This document shows positions 53,296 through 60,042 of a DNA stretch of 60,042 bases, in pieces. The notes beneath the pieces were generated by a model. The model saw nothing but the letters and a program-made list of their open reading frames with translations. It had not been told where the DNA came from and did no database searches. Origin of the DNA: an uncultured Pelagibacteraceae bacterium (GTDB lineage Bacteria; Pseudomonadota; Alphaproteobacteria; Pelagibacterales; Pelagibacteraceae); assembly GCA_902588835.1 (NCBI GenBank), contig CACIQQ010000008.1:1-60042 (forward strand), given 5' to 3'. Both the position numbers and the translations under genes were made by a program. The stretch's first letter is position 1. The number at the start of each line of letters is the position of its first letter.

Positions 53296-55154
53296 TGCCT
53301 AAAAATAAAACTGTCTTTGAAGATTGTGATGTACTAGTTGTTGGCGGTGGTATGGCTGGAACTGGTGCTACGTTTGAAGCTAGACATTGGGGAAGAAATT
53401 TAAAAATCATTTGTGTTGAAAAAGCAAATATTGATAGAAGTGGTGCAGTAGCTCAAGGACTTTATGCAATTAACTGTTACATGGGTATGCAGTGGGGAGA
53501 AAACCAGCCCGAAGATCATGTAAGATACGCTAGAAATGATTTAATGGGATTAGTTAGAGAAGATTTAGGTTATGACATGGCAAGACACGTTGACTCAACT
53601 GTTCATATGTTTGATGAATGGGGATTGCCTATGATGAAGAATAAAGAGACAGGCAGATACCAAAGAGAAGGTAAGTGGCAAATAATGATTCACGGTGAAA
53701 GTTATAAGCCGATCGTTGCTGAAGCTGCAAAAAAGTCAGCTGATAAAATTTACAATAGAATAATGATAACTCATCTTCTTAAAGATGAAGAAAATGAAAA
53801 TAGAGTTGCTGGAGCGGTTGGTTTTAATATGAGAACTGGTGATTATCATGTATTCAAAGCTAAAGCAGTAATTATAGCTGCAGGAGGGGCATCACATATA
53901 TTTAAACCCAGAGCAGTTGGTGAAGGTATGGGAAGAACTTGGTATGCACCATGGAGTAACGGCTCTGCTTACGCATTACCAATAGCAGCTGGTGCTAAGA
54001 TGACACAAATGGAAAATAGAATTGTGCTTTGCAGATTTAAAGATGGTTATGGTCCGGTTGGTGCTTATTTTTTACATTTAAAAACATATACGCAGAATGC
54101 TAACGGTGAAAATTATGAAAAAAAATGGTACGATGCCACAAAAAAACTTGTTGGTGAATATATAGATCATCATCCAACTCCAACTTGTTTAAGAAATCAT
54201 GCATTCATTCAAGAAGTAGCAGCAGGTGGTGGACCAATCCACATGGTAACTAAAGAAGCGTTTCAAGATCCTCATTTAGAAACTGTTGGATGGGAAAACT
54301 TTTTGGGTATGACAGTGGGTCAAGCTGTAGTTTGGGCATCACAAAACATAGATCCAAAGTATACTAATCCAGAATTAACAACTTCAGAGCCTTATGTGAT
54401 GGGTTCACACGCAACATGTTCAGGAGCATGGGTAAGTGGTCCAGAGGACATTGCACCAGATGATTATTTTTGGGGATATAACAGAATGATGTCTGTAGAT
54501 GGGTTATTTGGAGCAGGTGACACTGTTGGAGGAAGTGCTCACAAATTTTCATCAGGCTCTTTCACTGAAGGAAGATTGGCCGCGAAAGCTGCTGTTAAAT
54601 ACATTGAGGACAAAAAAGCCAATAACATTAAAGTGAGTGAGAAACAATATAGCGATTTAAAAGAGGTAATCTATAAACCTTTAGAAAATTATACAGTTGG
54701 AAGAAATGAAATAACTGGAGGTACAGTTTCACCAAGTTATATTTCACCTATACAAGGCCTACAAAGACTTCAAAAAATCATGGATGAATATTGTGGTGGT
54801 ATCACTAACAACTATATGACAAATGATAACCTTCTTAAAAAAGGTTTAGAATTATTAGATTGGCTTCAAGAGGACCTAGAAAATGTCGGGGCCGAGGATT
54901 ATCACCAGTTGATGAGAGCCTGGGAGTTGAAACATAGGGCTTTAACATCTCAATGTGTTACTGAACATACTTTATTTAGAGAGGAAACTCGTTGGCCAGG
55001 ATACTATTATAGAGGCGATCATATGAAATTAGATGATGAAAATTGGCATTGTTTGACAGTATCAAGAAGAGATCCTGAAACAGGTAAGTTCACAATGGAA
55101 AAAAAACCTGTTTATCACATAGTAGACGATAAAGAGAAAAAAAAGGCATCTTAA
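53295..55154 (+). CDS. aprA: Adenylylsulfate reductase subunit alpha
   Basis: A 619-aa flavoprotein, normal AprA length. The FAD loop VVGGGMAGTGATFEARHWG, DRSGAVAQGLYAINCYMGM and AGGASHIFKPRAVGEGMGRT are AprA hallmarks, with FGAGDTVGGSAHKFSSGSF near the C-terminus. With AprB it interconverts APS and sulfite plus AMP; in SAR11 it probably runs in the oxidative or sulfite-handling direction. The sulfite-releasing genes downstream fit that. Confidence 0.97.
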   Translation: MPKNKTVFEDCDVLVVGGGMAGTGATFEARHWGRNLKIICVEKANIDRSGAVAQGLYAINCYMGMQWGENQPEDHVRYARNDLMGLVREDLGYDMARHVDSTVHMFDEWGLPMMKNKETGRYQREGKWQIMIHGESYKPIVAEAAKKSADKIYNRIMITHLLKDEENENRVAGAVGFNMRTGDYHVFKAKAVIIAAGGASHIFKPRAVGEGMGRTWYAPWSNGSAYALPIAAGAKMTQMENRIVLCRFKDGYGPVGAYFLHLKTYTQNANGENYEKKWYDATKKLVGEYIDHHPTPTCLRNHAFIQEVAAGGGPIHMVTKEAFQDPHLETVGWENFLGMTVGQAVVWASQNIDPKYTNPELTTSEPYVMGSHATCSGAWVSGPEDIAPDDYFWGYNRMMSVDGLFGAGDTVGGSAHKFSSGSFTEGRLAAKAAVKYIEDKKANNIKVSEKQYSDLKEVIYKPLENYTVGRNEITGGTVSPSYISPIQGLQRLQKIMDEYCGGITNNYMTNDNLLKKGLELLDWLQEDLENVGAEDYHQLMRAWELKHRALTSQCVTEHTLFREETRWPGYYYRGDHMKLDDENWHCLTVSRRDPETGKFTMEKKPVYHIVDDKEKKKAS

Positions 55155-55169
55155 AAGGACTTCAAAAAT

Positions 55170-55520
55170 ATGAGCTTCACATCAAAGACTGATGATGAAA
55201 TTATAAAATTGGCTAATCCAATATGGTCAAATCTTATTAAGTCCTCAAATATGAAAGATTATGGAGGTTTTACCAGGGATTTTTCTTCACAAATGCTCTA
55301 TGGAGCAAATGAGGTTGAGCTAGGTAAGCAATGGGCTAGCAATAAATTGATCTCAAGTTTGACCGATAATTTCCAAGCTTTTGGTTGTTTAAGACGAGGG
55401 ATGCACGTAACGGTATTGTTTAAACAGACAAGCACTACAGAAGAGGGTGAGTTCTTAGGAAGACTTGTTCTTGGAGAAGAGGGCGGTGCTGTGAAGGTAT
55501 TTGGAGCAACTATTTTTTAA
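55170..55520 (+). CDS. Conserved hypothetical protein in the apr operon (116 aa)
   Basis: A 116-aa soluble protein with no signal or recognised domain. Two conserved-looking blocks are KDYGGFTRDFSSQMLYGAN and CLRRGMHVTVLFKQTSTTEE. AAGGAC lies before its ATG, only 15 nt after aprA, so it is co-transcribed. It may be an accessory for AprBA or sulfite handling; no function is known to me. Confidence 0.65.
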   Translation: MSFTSKTDDEIIKLANPIWSNLIKSSNMKDYGGFTRDFSSQMLYGANEVELGKQWASNKLISSLTDNFQAFGCLRRGMHVTVLFKQTSTTEEGEFLGRLVLGEEGGAVKVFGATIF

Positions 55521-55562
55521 AAAATTCTTGCAAAGATCCTTATTAAGGTGTACTTGGTGAGT

Positions 55563-55712
55563 ATGCTTGAATATTTCCAAAAACACACAAACTCTTTCAA
55601 GCACATATTTAACTTAAAAATTATATCAAATTTAAATACTAAAATTGCTCTTTATATAGGTTTAGCAGCATACTGGGTAGTAATGTTATCTAGTACTTTT
55701 TTTGGATTCTAA
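55563..55712 (+). CDS. Small single-span membrane protein (49 aa), apr-linked
   Basis: An ATG at 55563 opens 49 codons with a polar N-terminal part (about 1-26) and a hydrophobic helix near the end (LYIGLAAYWVVMLSSTFF). In-frame GTG codons just upstream are possible alternative starts. It lies 42 nt after the 116-aa gene and 46 nt before TauE/SafE. It may be a membrane accessory; unknown. Confidence 0.45.
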   Translation: MLEYFQKHTNSFKHIFNLKIISNLNTKIALYIGLAAYWVVMLSSTFFGF

Positions 55713-55758
55713 ATATCAAACAGTTGACTTTAATAATTTTGAGGAATAATTAATCCTA

Positions 55759-56856
55759 ATGGAGTTCTTTCTTCCTATTGCAGAAGTAAATGTAAGCTTA
55801 CCTTTTATCTTTTTTTTAAGTTTAGTTGTTGGAATTTTATCAGGTTTATTTGGTGTTGGTGGTGGTTTTTTGATGACCCCTTTCTTAATTTTTTTAGGAA
55901 TTCCACCAGCTTATGCAGTGCCAAACGAGGCTAATAATATTTTAGGTACATCTATATCAGGATCTACAACACATTATTTAAAAGGTACTCTCGATTATAA
56001 AATGGGTTTAATGATTGTAGTTGGTGGTGCAATGGGAACCATTTTAGGTATTTTAACTTTTACTTACTTTCAAGATATTGGAAAAATTAATATCGTTATT
56101 TCATTAGCATATATGTACATACTAGCTATCATCGGGACTATGATGCTGGTTCAAGGTGTTACAGAAATCGATAGAGCTAGAAAAAAAATTATTGTTAAAA
56201 AAAAATTACACGATCATAATTGGTTACAAGGTTTGCCTTTTAGAATGAGGTTTAAAAAATCTAAACTTTATGAAAGTGCTTTTACTCCAATTATCATGGG
56301 ATTTATTGTGGGTTATATAGCAGCTATACTTGGTGTTGGTGGAGCTTTTATACTTGTTCCTGCGATGATTTATATTATAGGAATGCCCACTAAATTAATT
56401 CCTGGAACTTCTTTATTTGTAACAATATTTATAAGTGCAATAGTTACTATCCTGCATGCATTTAACTACGGAACAATCGACTTAATATTAGTTACAGTTT
56501 TAATTTTAGGCTCTATACTTGGAGTTCAAATAGGCCAAAAGATTGGTGAAAAAGTTGATAGCTCTCAGTTTAAAACTATTTTAGCAATGCTTTTGTTATT
56601 AGTTGGGATAGCAATAGCGTACGATACTTTCTTTGTAGAAGAGGTAATTAAAGAGACATCAAATAACGGATCTAAAACATTAGGACCAATCTCTCAATTT
56701 GTAAGAGACTTATCCAAAAATGTTCCAGTTCTTTATGGATTGTTCTCAATTGTTTTAGCCCTTGTATTGGGTGTTGGTGCGGCAATTTTGAGAAGGTTTT
56801 TATCAAATCTTAAAAAGAAGTTTGTATACACAGCTCCACCTGGTTCACAAAAGTAG
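55759..56856 (+). CDS. TauE/SafE-family sulfite exporter
   Basis: A 365-aa protein with two homologous halves of about four helices each. GILSGLFGVGGGFLMTPFLIF and the second copy GYIAAILGVGGAFILVPAMI are the TauE signature. A cytoplasmic loop (about 125-175) joins the halves. It probably exports sulfite or sulfoacetate-type anions, matching its place between aprBA and the sulfonate genes. Confidence 0.92.
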   Translation: MEFFLPIAEVNVSLPFIFFLSLVVGILSGLFGVGGGFLMTPFLIFLGIPPAYAVPNEANNILGTSISGSTTHYLKGTLDYKMGLMIVVGGAMGTILGILTFTYFQDIGKINIVISLAYMYILAIIGTMMLVQGVTEIDRARKKIIVKKKLHDHNWLQGLPFRMRFKKSKLYESAFTPIIMGFIVGYIAAILGVGGAFILVPAMIYIIGMPTKLIPGTSLFVTIFISAIVTILHAFNYGTIDLILVTVLILGSILGVQIGQKIGEKVDSSQFKTILAMLLLLVGIAIAYDTFFVEEVIKETSNNGSKTLGPISQFVRDLSKNVPVLYGLFSIVLALVLGVGAAILRRFLSNLKKKFVYTAPPGSQK

Positions 56857-56892
56857 TTTATTTTTTTAAAATTTATTATAAAGTTTAGTTAA

Positions 56893-57261
56893 ATGAAAAA
56901 GTTATTTCTTTTACTATTAATTATATTCCCAATTAATTTTGCTGTAGCTGAAAAACAAACAACATTTAATAATGATGTTTTTAACAAAGCTCAATCAGAT
57001 GGAAAGACTGTAGTTGTAAGTTCATGGATTAAATATTGCACATCATGTGCGAGTCAAATGAAGGCATTGAAAGATGTTGAAAAAGATTTTGATAATTTAA
57101 TTTATCTTACATTTGATGTTACAAATAGGGAAATTGCCAAACAATTGAATATTCAATTCCAAACTACGCTTGTAATTTATAAAAACAATAAAGAAGTCTA
57201 TCGAAGTTTGGGTGAGTTAACCAAAGATAAAATTTATAAAGCTATAAATTCTGTAATTTAA
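56893..57261 (+). CDS. Exported thioredoxin-like protein
   Basis: A 122-aa protein with a signal peptide (MKKLFLLLLIIFPINFAVA) and a thioredoxin-like domain of the DsbD C-terminal type, active site CTSC in KYCTSCASQMKAL. It may reduce disulfides in the periplasm. It ends next to the convergent suyB-like gene. A role in sulfite/sulfonate handling is possible from position only. Confidence 0.8.
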   Translation: MKKLFLLLLIIFPINFAVAEKQTTFNNDVFNKAQSDGKTVVVSSWIKYCTSCASQMKALKDVEKDFDNLIYLTFDVTNREIAKQLNIQFQTTLVIYKNNKEVYRSLGELTKDKIYKAINSVI

Positions 57262-58428
57262 TTAGGCACTTCTGTACAACTTAGTCATGACGAACTCTTT
57301 ATGGCCTAGTGCTTCAGCACAGGTTAGTCTTCCATTTGCAACTTTAATAGTAGATTTAATTAATTCATCACCAGCTTGATCAAGATTCATTTCTCTTGAT
57401 AGTATTTTTGAAACATCTACATCAATATGTTCACTCATAGTTTTTGCTGTTAATGGATTAGCTGTAAGCTTTATTACTGGCTCAATAGGATTTCCGATTA
57501 TGTTTCCTTGACCAGTTGGGAATAAATGAATGTTAAAACCTCCGGCAGCTTGAAGAGTAACACACTCAGCAGCAGCTGATGATGTGTCCATAAAATATAA
57601 TCCTTTTCCTTTAGTAGGTTCTTCAGCTGGTTCTAATACATCTATAAATTTTCTTGAGCCTATTTTTTGAAAATTTCCAAAAGCCTTTTCTTCAATTGTT
57701 GTGAGACCCCCAGCAATATTTCCAGCTGTTGGTTGACTTTCTGATAAATCATTTGTTGCTTCTTTTAATATAAAGTCATTGTATGAACTCCAAGTTTTCA
57801 TAAATTTATCTTGAGCTTCTTTTGTTTTACCTCTTTTTGCACATACCGTTTCAGCCCCTGTAAGTTCTGATGTCTCACCAAAACACAAATGAACTCCTAA
57901 CGGTTCAAGTTTATCCATTAAATTTCCTACAGTCGGGTTTGAAGCAAGCCCTGAAGTTGTATCTGACTCTCCACATTTTACTGATATCCACAAATCACTT
58001 ATGGGACATTCCTCTCTTTGTTTTTCAGAAGCCCACATTGAAAATTCTTGAGCTTTTTTTGAAACTTTTGCAATCGTATCGATATCTCCAACACCTTCTA
58101 TACTAAAACCTTCTACTGGTTTTCCAGTTTTAGCAATTGCATCAACAATTCTTTTGGTCCATTTAGGTTCAATGCCAATTACAATTACTGCAGCTACATT
58201 TGGATTTCTTCCTGTTCCAATCATTGTCCTAAAATGAAGCTCCAAGTCTGCTCCAAATTGTAATCTTCCGTAAGAATGCGGAAGTGCAATTGTCCCTTTA
58301 ATATTATTAGCTACTGCTTCAGCACATGCATTTGAAATGTCATCTACCGGAAGAATAATTACATGATTTCTTGTTCCGGCTCTGCCATTTTCTCTTTTAA
58401 AACCTAAAAAACTTTTTGGAATTTGCAT
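57262..58428 (-). CDS. suyB: Sulfolactate sulfo-lyase large subunit-like (UxaA-C family)
   Basis: A 388-aa member of the altronate/galactarate dehydratase C-terminal family. [41 protein letters not shown] and [20 protein letters not shown] are the family blocks, with several Cys for the Fe-S cluster. A small SAF subunit encoded 1 nt upstream and xsc on the other side point to SuyB, which releases sulfite from sulfolactate with pyruvate as the carbon product. Sugar-acid dehydratase activity remains the alternative. Confidence 0.83.
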   Translation of the reverse strand: MQIPKSFLGFKRENGRAGTRNHVIILPVDDISNACAEAVANNIKGTIALPHSYGRLQFGADLELHFRTMIGTGRNPNVAAVIVIGIEPKWTKRIVDAIAKTGKPVEGFSIEGVGDIDTIAKVSKKAQEFSMWASEKQREECPISDLWISVKCGESDTTSGLASNPTVGNLMDKLEPLGVHLCFGETSELTGAETVCAKRGKTKEAQDKFMKTWSSYNDFILKEATNDLSESQPTAGNIAGGLTTIEEKAFGNFQKIGSRKFIDVLEPAEEPTKGKGLYFMDTSSAAAECVTLQAAGGFNIHLFPTGQGNIIGNPIEPVIKLTANPLTAKTMSEHIDVDVSKILSREMNLDQAGDELIKSTIKVANGRLTCAEALGHKEFVMTKLYRSA

Positions 58429-58429
58429 A

Positions 58430-58717
58430 TTACCACTTTTTTGTTTTTACGTTATGAACGTGAACGTGGTCGCCTTTTTTTATAGACTTAATTACTTTAC
58501 CTATATCATGTCCATACTTAATTATAGTGTCACCCTCCTTAAGATCTTCTAATGCTATTTTGTGACCTAGGGGTATTTCTGCCTCAGATTTTACTTTAGA
58601 TGAGGAGTCGTCTTCCATTATCCAACATCCACAGTCTTGGCCCTTTGATACTTTTTCTATAACAATTACGCCAACATTGTCTTTTTTATCATGAATAATT
58701 ATATCTGTTTTAGCCAT
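58430..58717 (-). CDS. suyA: Sulfolactate sulfo-lyase small subunit-like (SAF domain)
   Basis: A 95-aa SAF-domain protein, the size of Suy[23 protein letters not shown] and [13 protein letters not shown] are the family blocks. It pairs with the large subunit 1 nt downstream. Its start is 80 nt from the divergent xsc start, and the gap carries an inverted repeat. The assignment as SuyA rests on this context. Confidence 0.82.
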   Translation of the reverse strand: MAKTDIIIHDKKDNVGVIVIEKVSKGQDCGCWIMEDDSSSKVKSEAEIPLGHKIALEDLKEGDTIIKYGHDIGKVIKSIKKGDHVHVHNVKTKKW

Positions 58718-58726
58718 TGTGACGAT

Positions 58727-58750
58727 TTCTTAGTAGAAACTTGCTAAGAA
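58727..58750. promoter_or_regulatory. Inverted repeat between suyA-like and xsc
   Basis: TTCTTAG (58727-58733) and CTAAGAA (58744-58750) form a perfect 7-bp inverted repeat with a 10-nt spacer, in the 80-nt divergent region. It could be the operator of a regulator acting on both genes. No regulator gene is visible in the window nearby. Confidence 0.45.
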
Positions 58751-58797
58751 TTTATATATTAATCATGCGATTGCAAACAAAATTGTAAAGAATTTTT

Positions 58798-60042
58798 ATG
58801 ACCAAAATGACCACAGAAGAAGCTTTTATCAAAGTACTTCAAATGCATGGAGTTGAACACGCATTTGGAATTATTGGTTCTGCTTTTATGCCGATTTCAG
58901 ATTTATTTCCAAAAGCTGGAATAACTTTTTGGGATGTTGCCCACGAAACTAATGGAGGATTAATAGCAGATGGTTACACTCGAGCAACTGGAAAAATGTC
59001 AATGGTTATCGCTCAAAATGGCCCGGGCATCACAGGTCTAGTTACACCTATTAAAACAGCTTATTGGAACCATACACCTTTATTACTCGTAACACCTCAA
59101 GCTGCAAACAAAACAATGGGTCAGGGTGGTTTTCAAGAAGTAGAACAAATGAATTTATTTAAAGACATGGTCTGTTATCAAGAGGAGGTAAGAGATCCCT
59201 CTAGAATGGCTGAAGTTTTAAATAGAGTAATTGAAAAAGCTTTCAGAGGATCTGCACCAGCACAAATAAATGTTCCTAGAGATTACTGGACACAAGTTAT
59301 AGATATAGAGCTTCCTCCCATCGTAAGATTTGAAAGACAAGGTGGCGGAAAAGATGCAATTGAAAGAGCTTCAAGTTTATTATCAAAAGCAAAATTTCCT
59401 GTAATTCTATCAGGCGCAGGAGTTGTTATTGGTGGAGCGATAGAAGAATGCAAAAAATTAGCAGAGAAATTAGATGCACCAGTTTGTAATGGTTATCAAC
59501 ACAATGATAGTTTTCCTGGAAGCCATCCACTTGCTGTTGGACCTTTAGGTTACAATGGTTCAAAAGCAGCTATGGAACTTATTTCAAAGGCCGACGTTGT
59601 TTTAGCATTAGGAACAAGATTAAATCCCTTTTCTACTTTACCAGGTTATGGAATTGACTACTGGCCTAAAAATGCAACAATAATTCAAGTTGATATGAAC
59701 CCAGATAGAATAGGTTTAACTAAAAAAGTTACAGTAGGAATATGTGGTGATGCTAAACAGGTTGCCCAACAAATTTTAGATAAACTTTCATCTGATGCTG
59801 GTAATTCGGGTCGAGATGAGAGGAAAAATTTAATTCACAAAACTAAATCTGCTTGGCTACAAACTTTAGCTGGACTAGATCATGAAGAAGATGATCCAGG
59901 AACAGTCTGGAATAAAGAAGCAAGAGAAAGAGATAAAGATAGAATGTCTCCAAGACAAGCATGGAGAGCGATACAGGACGCACTACCTAAAGATGCAATA
60001 ATTTCGAGTGATATTGGAAACAATTGTGCAATCGGAAATGCT
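58798..60042 (+). CDS. xsc: Sulfoacetaldehyde acetyltransferase, 3' end cut by window edge
   Basis: A ThDP enzyme, 415 codons visible of about 590. KVLQMHGVEHAFGIIGSAFM, DLFPKAGITFWDVAHETNGG, AQNGPGITGL and LVTPQAANKTMGQGGFQE match Xsc almost residue by residue, distinguishing it from acetolactate synthase. It converts sulfoacetaldehyde and phosphate to acetyl phosphate and sulfite. ATG 58798 or 58807 may be the start. A downstream phosphate acetyltransferase would be expected outside the window. Confidence 0.95.
   Translation, partial: MTKMTTEEAFIKVLQMHGVEHAFGIIGSAFMPISDLFPKAGITFWDVAHETNGGLIADGYTRATGKMSMVIAQNGPGITGLVTPIKTAYWNHTPLLLVTPQAANKTMGQGGFQEVEQMNLFKDMVCYQEEVRDPSRMAEVLNRVIEKAFRGSAPAQINVPRDYWTQVIDIELPPIVRFERQGGGKDAIERASSLLSKAKFPVILSGAGVVIGGAIEECKKLAEKLDAPVCNGYQHNDSFPGSHPLAVGPLGYNGSKAAMELISKADVVLALGTRLNPFSTLPGYGIDYWPKNATIIQVDMNPDRIGLTKKVTVGICGDAKQVAQQILDKLSSDAGNSGRDERKNLIHKTKSAWLQTLAGLDHEEDDPGTVWNKEARERDKDRMSPRQAWRAIQDALPKDAIISSDIGNNCAIGNA

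Noticed and set aside
1-60042. tRNA, rRNA, CRISPR, insertion sequences, prophage
   Set aside because: I read the intergenic regions for cloverleaf arms with TTCGA-type loops, repeated spacers, transposase motifs and phage genes and found none; all gaps are under 300 nt.

Overview
The window is strongly AT-rich (about 30% GC by eye) and gene-dense, with many 1-8 nt gene overlaps. Its gene content is typical of marine SAR11 bacteria (Pelagibacterales, Alphaproteobacteria): dissimilatory-type APS reductase aprBA with aprM, a TPP riboswitch in front of a ThiV-like sodium:solute symporter, acuI, a dimethylglycine dehydrogenase-like flavoenzyme followed by ETF and ETF-QO, an ammonium transporter, and many C1/folate enzymes. 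I saw no rRNA, tRNA, CRISPR array, insertion sequence or prophage. Both ends cut genes: a cupin-like protein on the left and sulfoacetaldehyde acetyltransferase (xsc) on the right.

Layout. 1-9.7 kb: YjbQ, a diaminopropionate ammonia-lyase-like enzyme, a GpsA-like dehydrogenase, formate-THF ligase (fhs), several hypotheticals and purEK. 9.8-13.2 kb: a tightly overlapping four-gene unit (M19-dipeptidase-like protein, 553-aa unknown, DUF3726 protein, 49-aa zinc-ribbon). 13.2-16.0 kb: Yip1-like membrane protein, then a methylenetetrahydrofolate reductase-like gene with a GcvT-type methyltransferase, ended by a strong terminator. 16.1-21.1 kb: methyltransferase, an APS-kinase-like plus nucleotidyltransferase pair, enoyl-CoA hydratase, CoA-binding protein, MsrA, flavodoxin-fold reductase and a thioesterase. 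21.2-26.9 kb: DMGDH-like, etfB, etfA, ETF-QO. 27-31 kb: hisI, folE, acuI, LysR. 31-35 kb: ferric-iron ABC transporter behind tandem Fur-box-like palindromes. 35-40 kb: cis-CaaD-like tautomerase, TPP riboswitch-thiV, rseP, HU, amt. 40-52 kb: housekeeping and small genes, a metC-like gene, an MFS transporter, a PABA/anthranilate synthase trio and a HIT protein. 52-60 kb: a sulfite/sulfonate island (aprM, aprB, aprA, TauE/SafE, suyBA-like, xsc).

The genes join into a few themes. Methyl groups from methylated amines or other donors are passed to folate and oxidised (DMGDH-ETF, GcvT-like/MTHFR, fhs). Organic sulfonates are desulfonated to sulfite, which is oxidised through APS or exported. Iron and thiamine-precursor uptake are under recognisable cis-control. 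Two genes, fbpB and the metC-like gene, each carry a one-base frameshift. Several small genes under 60 codons that simple ORF lists drop are described here: zinc-ribbon 49 aa, CxxCxxxC 56 aa, DUF3553 54 aa, two 49-aa membrane proteins, a 27-aa basic peptide and a weaker 34-aa membrane candidate.
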